From: Fervidobacterium sp. UBA5837
Lineage (GTDB): Bacteria > Thermotogota > Thermotogae > Thermotogales > Fervidobacteriaceae
Length of the DNA stretch: 5,383 nt
Direction: 5' to 3'
Assembly (NCBI GenBank): GCA_002432805.1
Contig: DJGV01000013.1
Span: 213,092 to 218,474, forward strand
Position 1 is the first letter of the stretch. Each line of letters begins with the position of its first letter. Shown in pieces: positions 1 through 5,383 of the stretch. A program made the position numbers and the translations under genes. Below the pieces are notes generated by a model, which was not told the DNA's origin, made no database searches, and was given only the letters and a program-made list of their open reading frames with translations.

Positions 1-902
1 GTGTTAAGAAGACCTCAATCGATACGATTTATGATCTGGCAAGTTTGACAAAGGTTATAGCAACTACTACTGCAATAATGAGGCTCTTCGGAGAGGGTCG
101 CATATTTTTGTACGACAAAGTCGGTGATTTTATAAACGTTGAAGGTGAAAAGGCGAAGATAACGATTTTTGAACTTCTTTCTCATACTTCCGGCTTACAA
201 CCGTACAGTGATCTTTGGAGATTATTGAGAGGTAAAGATTTAAAAGAGGAAATTCTGAAGATCCAACCTACTTGCAAAGGAAAGATGCAGTATTCCTGTC
301 TAAATTTTATAACACTTATGTCCATCGTAGAGAGAATCACGGGAGACGATTTCGATTCTTACGTAGAAAAATTACTTGAGCTTCCAAATACATGTTTCAA
401 TCCTAAGAACGTTGAAAACTGCGCACCAACAAGTGAAAGGGAAGGTAGGCGACTGAGGGGAGAGCCTGATGATGAACTTTCCTACTATCTTGGTGGTGTG
501 AGTGGAAACGCAGGTCTGTTCTCAACAGCTAAAGACATCCACATATTCGTGAACAGACTATTGGATGGATACTACGTTTCAAGGAATGTTGTAGATTTGT
601 TTACACAAACGGTCGTTTACGAATCTGGGAACAAGGAGAACAAGCGCCATTTGGGTTGGATGGTACCGATACCGGGTGGGAGTGCTGGGGACTTTGCATA
701 CGAGAAGATGTTTGGCCATACGGGTTTTACAGGAACCAGTTTGTGGATTACACCTTGGGGGTTGCACGTTATATTGCTTACCAATAAAGGATTTTATGAT
801 CGTTGGAACGAAAAAATGCAGAGAGTGAGAGCACTCGTACATAACGTCGTGTTTGCAAACTTTGATGTGAAAAATGGTGATGCTTATGAAAAAGATCGTT
901 AA
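1..902 (+). CDS. Serine beta-lactamase-fold hydrolase (class C / esterase-like), 5' end missing
   Basis: The open frame continues to the left edge (first whole codon at base 3), so about 299 C-terminal residues are visible and the true start is outside the window. Just before the in-frame TTG at 45 lies Ser-Leu-Thr-Lys (bases 42-53), the SxxK nucleophile motif of class C beta-lactamases and penicillin-binding proteins. LLSHTSGL follows at visible residues 59-66, a Tyr-Ser-Cys at 97-99 in the place of the YxN box, LGGVSGNAGLFSTA near 163-176, and His-Thr-Gly at 239-241 in place of KTG. This motif set fits the beta-lactamase-related group that includes B. subtilis YbbE, encoded beside nagZ and murQRP, so a role with cell-wall peptides or muropeptides is inferred; the substrate is unknown. 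Whether it is exported cannot be judged without the N-terminus. Its end overlaps anmK, suggesting coupled translation. The family is near certain; the function is not. Confidence 0.9.
   Translation, partial: VKKTSIDTIYDLASLTKVIATTTAIMRLFGEGRIFLYDKVGDFINVEGEKAKITIFELLSHTSGLQPYSDLWRLLRGKDLKEEILKIQPTCKGKMQYSCLNFITLMSIVERITGDDFDSYVEKLLELPNTCFNPKNVENCAPTSEREGRRLRGEPDDELSYYLGGVSGNAGLFSTAKDIHIFVNRLLDGYYVSRNVVDLFTQTVVYESGNKENKRHLGWMVPIPGGSAGDFAYEKMFGHTGFTGTSLWITPWGLHVILLTNKGFYDRWNEKMQRVRALVHNVVFANFDVKNGDAYEKDR
876..881 (+). promoter_or_regulatory. Possible ribosome binding site for anmK
   Basis: GGTGAT is complementary to the part of the 16S rRNA tail next to the core anti-Shine-Dalgarno sequence and lies 4 bases before the ATG at 886. 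No better site precedes the earlier in-frame starts at 874 (ATG), 877 (GTG) and 880 (ATG). It lies inside the end of the upstream hydrolase gene, so ribosomes finishing that gene could also re-initiate here. Confidence 0.4.
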
Positions 903-2010
903 ATTATGGGACTGGGGAGAGTTCGCACGTTTCGTTGATCAACCGAAACATACCATCCTCGGCCTCATGTCAGGCACTTCTGCTGATGGACTTGATATAG
1001 CCAACGTTACATTTGAATTGAACGATGACAACTTATCTTTTTACGTGATCGATGCGAAGACAATCCCATACGATTCAAGCTTGCAAAAAAGGATTGTTGA
1101 GACTTACAACAAGGAACGTTCAAATGTTGAACACATAACGTCTTTCAACTTTGAGTTAGCAAGGACTCATGTTGATATGATAAGGTCACTGGATTGGAGC
1201 TATGATGCTATCTCCTACCATGGTCAAACCGTTTATCACATGCCTCAAGTAGGTTCTACATTGCAGATAGGAGAAGCGGATGTCTTGGCAGTCGAATTGG
1301 GTAGACCGGTAATCTATGACTTCAGAAAAAAGGATATGGTACTCGGAGGTCAAGGTGCCCCTATCAGTGCTTATTTCGATTCAGTTTTTCTATTGGAAAG
1401 CAGTGAATCCGCTGTTCTCAACATCGGTGGTATATCAAACGTAACTGCTTACGATGTTTCAGGCACCCTTATTGCATTTGACACAGGACCTGGTAATTGC
1501 CTAATAGATTTAATTTGTCAAAAATACTTTGGCAAGGTATACGATGAAAGCGGAAGTGTTTCATCACAGGGACAAATCGACGAAAGTTTGCTTAATGCAT
1601 TACTTTACAAAAGTGAGCCGTACATCCTGCAAACGCCACCAAAAAGTACAGGTAGGGAGGTCTACAACGAAGAGTTTTTAGGCCTCAGTTTAAGTGCTTC
1701 AGAAATCAATATACTGAGAACGATGGTACGTTTCACCGCTGAAACTGTGGTAAGAAACTTGAGGTTGCATCTACCAAACGTAAGAAAACTGACAGTGGTT
1801 GGAGGTGGAGCATACAACAAGACACTGATTTCTGATATTTCAGAAATGGGATATGAAGTTAAAATTCCTGAGCGATGGTTGATAGATTTCAGGGAAGCAA
1901 TTGCCATTGCATTACTTGGTGAAATGTTCTTAAGAGGAGTTGCGCATAAACAGATAGGCACAGGTGCGCAAAGGACTTCGATACTTGGTAAATTAGCATT
2001 GCCAAAGTAA
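886..2010 (+). CDS. anmK: Anhydro-N-acetylmuramic acid kinase (AnmK)
   Basis: AnmK opens the 1,6-anhydro ring of anhydroMurNAc and phosphorylates it with ATP, giving MurNAc-6-phosphate in the cytoplasm, a step of peptidoglycan recycling. Counting from ATG 886 (374 residues), the family motifs appear in order: GLMSGTSADGLD (26-37), SYHGQTVYHMP (110-120), DFRKKDMVLGGQGAP (145-159, the stretch holding the catalytic Asp), NIGGISNVT (179-187), DTGPGN (199-204), PPKSTGRE (251-258) and GGGAYN (306-311). Nothing essential looks missing and the length is normal (about 370). Some 25 residues precede the first motif, more than in E. coli AnmK. An in-frame ATG at 874 would add four residues; 886 is preferred for its upstream GGTGAT. 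The gene overlaps the hydrolase by 17 bases (29 from 874) and is followed closely by the SIS gene, so all three are probably co-transcribed. Confidence 0.95.
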   Translation: MKKIVKLWDWGEFARFVDQPKHTILGLMSGTSADGLDIANVTFELNDDNLSFYVIDAKTIPYDSSLQKRIVETYNKERSNVEHITSFNFELARTHVDMIRSLDWSYDAISYHGQTVYHMPQVGSTLQIGEADVLAVELGRPVIYDFRKKDMVLGGQGAPISAYFDSVFLLESSESAVLNIGGISNVTAYDVSGTLIAFDTGPGNCLIDLICQKYFGKVYDESGSVSSQGQIDESLLNALLYKSEPYILQTPPKSTGREVYNEEFLGLSLSASEINILRTMVRFTAETVVRNLRLHLPNVRKLTVVGGGAYNKTLISDISEMGYEVKIPERWLIDFREAIAIALLGEMFLRGVAHKQIGTGAQRTSILGKLALPK

Positions 2011-2016
2011 TCAAAA

Positions 2017-2023
2017 AAGGAGG
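2017..2023 (+). promoter_or_regulatory. Ribosome binding site for the SIS-domain gene
   Basis: AAGGAGG is a full Shine-Dalgarno core, 8 bases before the ATG at 2032. It lies in the 21-base gap after the anmK stop and fixes the start of the next gene. Confidence 0.9.
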
Positions 2024-2031
2024 AATCGACG

Positions 2032-2973
2032 ATGAACCATACGTTCAGAACTTACGAAGAAATCAAAAGGGTCTCGACATTGATCAAAATCGTGGATGAT
2101 TTGAACCCTCCAAAATTTGCCTATGACAGGAGGTATCTTTTTGTGGGTTGTGGCAGTTCTTACAACGCAGGATTGATCTTTTCCGAGATTCTGAAACAAC
2201 TGGGTATAAACGCACAAGCTTTGAGCGCCGGAGAGATACTGATCAATAGCAAGAGAGATCAAATAAGCAAGAATTACGACACTGTTGTGTTTCTCTCTCG
2301 TACAGGCACTACGACTGAGACAATAATGGCTGCAGAAACATTGAAAGGAAAGGTGAAAAGTATCGCTATTACCTGTGAAAAGGATACACCTCTCAGTACG
2401 TTATGTGATACGATTTATGAACTTGATTTCGCACGTGAAGAATCAGTGGTCATGACGGCCAGCCTTTCGGTCATTTTGAGGCTCTTTCTAAATGGAATCG
2501 AAAAACTTCAGATAAATGCAGAAGATTACCTCGAGAAATACGAAAGTCTCATCCAAGACGAGCTTGTGAATGTAAAGTCCCATTTTGTCTTCTTGGGATA
2601 CGGTGAAAGATACTATGTATCCAAAGAAAGTGCCTTGAAAGTTGAAGAATTATCGCTTGATCATGCGGAATTTTATGAAACGTTGGAATATCGTCATGGA
2701 CCAATCGCACTACTTTCCGAAAAGACGCATGTGGTGATTTTTTCACAACATCAAGTTGCTAATCCATTTGAAGTAGAACTGCAAAAAGACATAGAGTCAC
2801 GTGGTGGGAGTGTACATATTTTAACTTCGCTGAGTGATAAGCCAAAGTTTGAGGTACAATTTCTCCCTTTGTACAGTCAACTTTTAGGGTACAAACGAGC
2901 GGTAATCAAAGGACTCAATCCAGACAAGCCGAATGGGTTGAGTAAGTCAGTCATTTTAAAAACGGAACAATAA
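2032..2973 (+). CDS. SIS-domain sugar-phosphate protein, GlmS-isomerase-like; probable glucosamine-6-phosphate deaminase (NagB-II type)
   Basis: This 313-residue protein has two SIS domains and matches the isomerase half of GlmS without the glutaminase domain. Phosphosugar-binding motifs are CGSSYNAG (40-47) and SRTGTTTET (89-97); EESVVMTASLS (136-146) is also typical. By alignment with E. coli GlmS, Lys203, Glu206, His222 (in RHGP) and the C-terminal Lys305 (in LSKSV) match Lys485, Glu488, His504 and Lys603, so the catalytic set looks intact. Without a glutaminase domain, stand-alone proteins of this type usually run as deaminases, turning glucosamine-6-P into fructose-6-P and ammonia (NagB-II, as reported for T. 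maritima TM0813). MurQ etherase also has a SIS fold, but its glycine-rich signatures are absent. The place after anmK fits use of amino sugars from peptidoglycan. Other sugar isomerases of the AgaS or FrlB type remain possible. The gene ends with tandem stops TAATAA. Confidence 0.85.
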   Translation: MNHTFRTYEEIKRVSTLIKIVDDLNPPKFAYDRRYLFVGCGSSYNAGLIFSEILKQLGINAQALSAGEILINSKRDQISKNYDTVVFLSRTGTTTETIMAAETLKGKVKSIAITCEKDTPLSTLCDTIYELDFAREESVVMTASLSVILRLFLNGIEKLQINAEDYLEKYESLIQDELVNVKSHFVFLGYGERYYVSKESALKVEELSLDHAEFYETLEYRHGPIALLSEKTHVVIFSQHQVANPFEVELQKDIESRGGSVHILTSLSDKPKFEVQFLPLYSQLLGYKRAVIKGLNPDKPNGLSKSVILKTEQ

Positions 2974-3076
2974 TAAGAAGGATACACCTTTCAAACCTAT
3001 TGACTGCTGTAGTTCGTCTCACATGAGTCAAATTACAGTATTGTGTTATCATCTCACTCTTGTTTTCCTTGCTTGA

Positions 3077-3105
3077 TTTCAAATACTTTCAAAATGTGAT
3101 ATAAT
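3077..3105 (+). promoter_or_regulatory. Predicted sigma-70 type promoter for pyk (extended -10)
   Basis: A perfect TATAAT at 3100-3105 is preceded by TG at 3097-3098 with one base between, which makes an extended -10 element. The -35 at the usual 17-base spacing is the poor TTTCAA (3077-3082); a better TTGATT (3073-3078) is 21 bases away, too far. Extended -10 promoters tolerate a weak -35. Transcription would start near 3112, giving a leader of about 55 bases before the pyk ATG. Confidence 0.75.
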
Positions 3106-3152
3106 TCTCATGTAAAATGTCTTAGATTGCAAACATGTGACTAAACATGATT

Positions 3153-3159
3153 GGAGGTG
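3153..3159 (+). promoter_or_regulatory. Ribosome binding site for pyk
   Basis: GGAGGTG lies 7 bases before the ATG at 3167 and selects this start over the in-frame GTG at 3137, which lies upstream of the site, and over the ATG at 3176, which is 16 bases away. Confidence 0.9.
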
Positions 3160-3166
3160 CCAAACA

Positions 3167-4591
3167 ATGAGTGAGATGAGAAAGACGAAAATTGTTGCAA
3201 CAGTTGGTCCGGCTTCCGAATCAGAAGAGAATTTAGTAAAATTGCTCGAATGTGGTGTGAACGTTTTTAGATTGAATTCTTCCCACGAAACGCTAGATGT
3301 ACACAGGGATAGAATGCAGCGAATCAAAAAGTTAAGAAATAAGGGTTATACATTTGCCATATTGCTAGACCTATCAGGCCCAAAGATAAGGACAGGCAAA
3401 TTTGAAACAGACTACATCACGTTACAACAAGGAAGCATCGTGGAAATAGTCTGCGGCGAGGAGTTTGTTGGAAATGCACAGCGGTTTTGGATCAATTACG
3501 AAAAGCTGTACGAAGAGATAAAAGTAGGTGAGAAAATACTGATAAATGACGGTGCTGTCTCGCTGGTAACAAAAGAAGTTCACAAGCAAGACAAGACGAT
3601 TTTATGCGAGGTAGAAAGAGGCGGAGAGATAACTCATAAGCGTGGTGTAAATCTTCCAGGTGTCGATATATCTACGCCATCACTAACGGAAAGAGACAAA
3701 GAATTTCTAAAGCTCGGTAACGAAGAAGGCGTCGATTATTTTGCGCTCTCTTTTGTTAGAAAGGCAAAAGATATAATAGAAGTCAAGGAATTGACAAATA
3801 TTCCAATAGTAGCAAAGATAGAGACTGTGCAGGCACTCAATAATTTGGAAGAAATAATTGCATCCACAGATGCTGTAATGGTTGCAAGGGGGGACCTTGG
3901 TGTTGAAATACCAATTGCAGAAGTTCCGATCGCTCAGAAAAGAATAATAGAACTCTCTAATCTCTATAAAAAACCTGTTATAACTGCAACGCAGATGCTC
4001 GAAAGTATGATAAACAATGCAACCCCAACTAGAGCAGAGGTAACGGACATTTCAAATGCAATTTTAGATGGTACAGATGCGATAATGCTCTCTGCCGAAA
4101 CTTCTATAGGAAAGTATCCATGCGAGGCTGTTAGAGTAATGGATGATGCGTCGAAAATGACTGAAAAGTACATGGAGAGCTACGAAACTTACAAGCTTGA
4201 ATGGTTGAGAGAATATTCATCATCGTTCGATACGCCAAGTGCCATCTCATATGCGGCTACTACACTTGCCAAAAATGTCAATGCAAAATTGATGATTGCA
4301 GCAACGAGTACTGGATCAACTGCAATTCATGTATCTAAGTATAAACCGGCAATTCCAATAATGGCAGCGACAAATTCGAGCGAGACTTATAACAGACTAT
4401 CGCTTGTTTGGGACGTAATACCTGTAATGCTTGAAGGTGCGCTTACAACCGATGAGATGATAGAGCAAGTGGTTCAAAAGGCGCAGTCTCTTGGCTTGGT
4501 AAATAGCGGAGATAAGGTTGTAATCGTCGCAGGTATCCCCTGGGGAAAACCGGGCACTACCGATACTGTTAAGATACAGACGATTAAATAA
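3167..4591 (+). CDS. pyk: Pyruvate kinase
   Basis: Pyruvate kinase transfers phosphate from phosphoenolpyruvate to ADP in the last step of glycolysis, in the cytoplasm. The 474-residue protein starts at ATG 3167, set by the Shine-Dalgarno site. The A domain has KIVATVGPAS (8-17), FRLNSSH (34-40, with Arg35, Asn37, Ser39), DLSGPKIRTG (68-77), AKIE (216-219, catalytic Lys217 and metal ligand Glu219), VARGDLGVEIP (239-249, metal ligand Asp243) and ITATQMLESM (272-281, Thr275). The B domain fills roughly 78-175, and the C-terminal domain (about 355-474) has the STGSTA loop at 381-386. The length is standard; the extra C-terminal domain of Bacillus enzymes is absent. Lys73 replaces the Glu found in K+-dependent enzymes, so potassium independence is predicted. 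The gene has its own promoter and terminator and appears monocistronic. The motifs resemble those I recall of T. maritima pyruvate kinase. Confidence 0.98.
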   Translation: MSEMRKTKIVATVGPASESEENLVKLLECGVNVFRLNSSHETLDVHRDRMQRIKKLRNKGYTFAILLDLSGPKIRTGKFETDYITLQQGSIVEIVCGEEFVGNAQRFWINYEKLYEEIKVGEKILINDGAVSLVTKEVHKQDKTILCEVERGGEITHKRGVNLPGVDISTPSLTERDKEFLKLGNEEGVDYFALSFVRKAKDIIEVKELTNIPIVAKIETVQALNNLEEIIASTDAVMVARGDLGVEIPIAEVPIAQKRIIELSNLYKKPVITATQMLESMINNATPTRAEVTDISNAILDGTDAIMLSAETSIGKYPCEAVRVMDDASKMTEKYMESYETYKLEWLREYSSSFDTPSAISYAATTLAKNVNAKLMIAATSTGSTAIHVSKYKPAIPIMAATNSSETYNRLSLVWDVIPVMLEGALTTDEMIEQVVQKAQSLGLVNSGDKVVIVAGIPWGKPGTTDTVKIQTIK

Positions 4592-4618
4592 GTCCTGTGC
4601 GCTTCACATTTTGGGAAG

Positions 4619-4655
4619 ATAAAACAAGGGCTGGTTTTTCCAGCCCTTGTTTTAT
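4619..4655. terminator. Bidirectional rho-independent terminator between convergent genes
   Basis: A perfect 14-bp stem, AAAACAAGGGCTGG (4621-4634) paired with CCAGCCCTTGTTTT (4640-4653), closes a TTTTT loop, and two more A-T pairs extend it to 4619-4655. On the + strand the stem ends in TTTT and ends pyk 28 bases after its stop. On the - strand the A-run of the left arm becomes the T-tract, so the same hairpin can end the solute-binding protein transcript, whose stop is 16 bases away. Confidence 0.93.
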
Positions 4656-4670
4656 TGTTATATATTGAAA

Positions 4671-5383
4671 CTATTGCTGCTTGTAAAGTTCGAAGTAATC
4701 ATCACCTGGTCTCATTGGATTTGGATACCAACCTTTAACCCATGTCCTTTGCACCCTTACATCAAGTGGTTGATAAATTGGTATGCTGATGTAATTGTCA
4801 ATTGCAAATTTCTGGATCTGCACATAGAGGTTTCCACGCTCTTCCGGATCAGGAGAATTTCTTGCCATTTCGATCAAATCATCGAGGCTCTTTCCACCTA
4901 GTTCCTTTCTAGGAGCACTAACAAATTTCTTAAAGTTGTCACCTTGCCTTGGTGCATAAGTGCCTGCTGAATGATAGTATGTAAAGATGAAATTATCAGG
5001 ATCCGGGAAATCGGCAAGCCATTGGAATATTGGCATTGGCAACTCGGCCTTTCTCATAGCATCCAGATAACTTGGCCAATTCAACGATACAATATCGACC
5101 TTAACTTTTCCAGGTGCTATCATTTCAAGGTACGTCTTAATAATCTCTGCTATCCTCTGCCTCATCACATTTCCGGTATTGTACGCAATTGTAAATTTGA
5201 TTCCCGTTTTAAGGACTTTCCCATCCCATGCTTTTTCAATAGCCTTCCTTGCTTCTCCTAAGTTGAACCTGTAAAGTGGAAGCGTTGGATCGAATCCAAG
5301 CAATCCATCGGGCAATGCAGATGGTATCCTCTTACCGTAACCCAAGAGTACGTCACGGATAACTGCATCGTAATTAACAACGT
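4671..5383 (-). CDS. ABC transporter substrate-binding protein, family 5 (peptide/oligosaccharide type), N-terminal part missing
   Basis: About 236 C-terminal residues are visible on the minus strand; the frame stays open to the right edge, so the signal peptide and first lobe are outside. The TTG at 5345-5343 is internal: in-frame residues before it (NYDAVIRDVLLGYGKR across the junction) match the family consensus at the start of this segment. Other family features are the FDPTLP segment, FQWLADFPDPDN near the middle, a partner helix reading LDDLIEMARNSPDPEER, and the IPIYQPLDVRVQ and WYPNP segments near the end. Such periplasmic or membrane-tethered proteins deliver peptides, or in Thermotogota often oligosaccharides, to an ABC permease of the Dpp/Opp class. 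The ligand cannot be told from this half. The gene is convergent with pyk and ends at the shared terminator; permease and ATPase genes are not visible downstream, so they would lie upstream of it or elsewhere. Confidence 0.92.
   Translation of the reverse strand, partial: VVNYDAVIRDVLLGYGKRIPSALPDGLLGFDPTLPLYRFNLGEARKAIEKAWDGKVLKTGIKFTIAYNTGNVMRQRIAEIIKTYLEMIAPGKVKVDIVSLNWPSYLDAMRKAELPMPIFQWLADFPDPDNFIFTYYHSAGTYAPRQGDNFKKFVSAPRKELGGKSLDDLIEMARNSPDPEERGNLYVQIQKFAIDNYISIPIYQPLDVRVQRTWVKGWYPNPMRPGDDYFELYKQQ

Larger units (their letters stand above)
2974..3166 (+). other. Intergenic region between the amino-sugar genes and pyk
   Basis: This 193-base spacer holds a promoter near its 3' end and the pyk leader. 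I find no rho-independent terminator for the upstream genes: only a 4-bp hairpin (AAGG/CCTT, 2978-2990) and a 6-bp inverted repeat (TTGACT 3000-3005 with AGTCAA 3026-3031), neither with a T-run. Upstream transcription may therefore read through into pyk or end by another route. I see no small gene or riboswitch in it. Confidence 0.6.

Noticed and set aside
579..842. Minus-strand open frame of 87 codons inside the hydrolase gene
   Set aside because: It lies wholly within a clear coding region, has no ribosome binding site that I can see and no recognisable motif.
2032..2973. SIS gene as MurQ (MurNAc-6-phosphate etherase)
   Set aside because: MurQ glycine-rich signatures are missing, while GlmS-type motifs including RHGP and the C-terminal LSKSV tail are present.
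2978..2990. AAGG/CCTT hairpin after the SIS gene as a terminator
   Set aside because: The stem is only 4 bp and no T-run follows.
3041..3057. TTGTG...CTCAC as a possible Rex-type operator upstream of pyk
   Set aside because: The half-sites are separated by the wrong distance and the right half is poor, so it does not fit the TTGTGAAnnnnTTCACAA pattern.
3137..3166. GTG at 3137 as the pyk start, adding ten residues
   Set aside because: The strong GGAGGTG site at 3153-3159 lies after it and correctly spaced before ATG 3167, and the added residues do not match any pyruvate kinase N-terminus I know.
4647..5261. Plus-strand open frames (4647-4901 and 4971-5261) opposite the substrate-binding protein gene
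   Set aside because: They are antisense to a gene with clear family motifs, and the first begins inside the terminator hairpin.

Overview
The window looks like chromosomal DNA from a thermophilic member of the Thermotogota, most likely Fervidobacterium or a close relative. The base composition is moderately A+T-rich (about 40% G+C judged by eye, not counted) and arginine is mostly AGA/AGG. Two genes have strong Shine-Dalgarno sites. The pyruvate kinase shares motifs I recall from Thermotoga maritima pyruvate kinase, and a family 5 solute-binding protein of the kind expanded in Thermotogota sits next door. The genus is an inference.

Left part, + strand, 1-2973: three tightly packed genes that read as one transcript entering from outside the window. 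First is the 3' part of a serine beta-lactamase-fold hydrolase; its start lies off the left edge and its catalytic SxxK motif sits at bases 42-53. It overlaps anmK (anhydro-N-acetylmuramic acid kinase) by at least 17 bases. After a 21-base gap with a strong ribosome binding site comes a GlmS-isomerase-like SIS protein, best read as a NagB-II type glucosamine-6-phosphate deaminase. Together they point to recycling or scavenging of cell-wall amino sugars: AnmK makes MurNAc-6-P from anhydroMurNAc, and the SIS protein would feed glucosamine-6-P into glycolysis as fructose-6-P. The steps between (MurQ etherase, NagA deacetylase) and the usual NagZ glucosaminidase are not in the window.

Middle, 2974-4670: a 193-base spacer carries an extended -10 promoter and a good ribosome binding site for a monocistronic pyruvate kinase gene (pyk). 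This gene ends at a long perfect hairpin that can serve as a terminator on both strands.

Right part, - strand, 4671-5383: the C-terminal part of a family 5 ABC-transporter substrate-binding protein, running off the right edge and convergent with pyk.

I see no tRNA, rRNA, CRISPR array, insertion sequence or clear sign of horizontal transfer. No wholly new system is evident; the most useful observations concern start-site errors, the cell-wall sugar cluster, the active-site variant of the hydrolase and the K+-site signature of pyruvate kinase.
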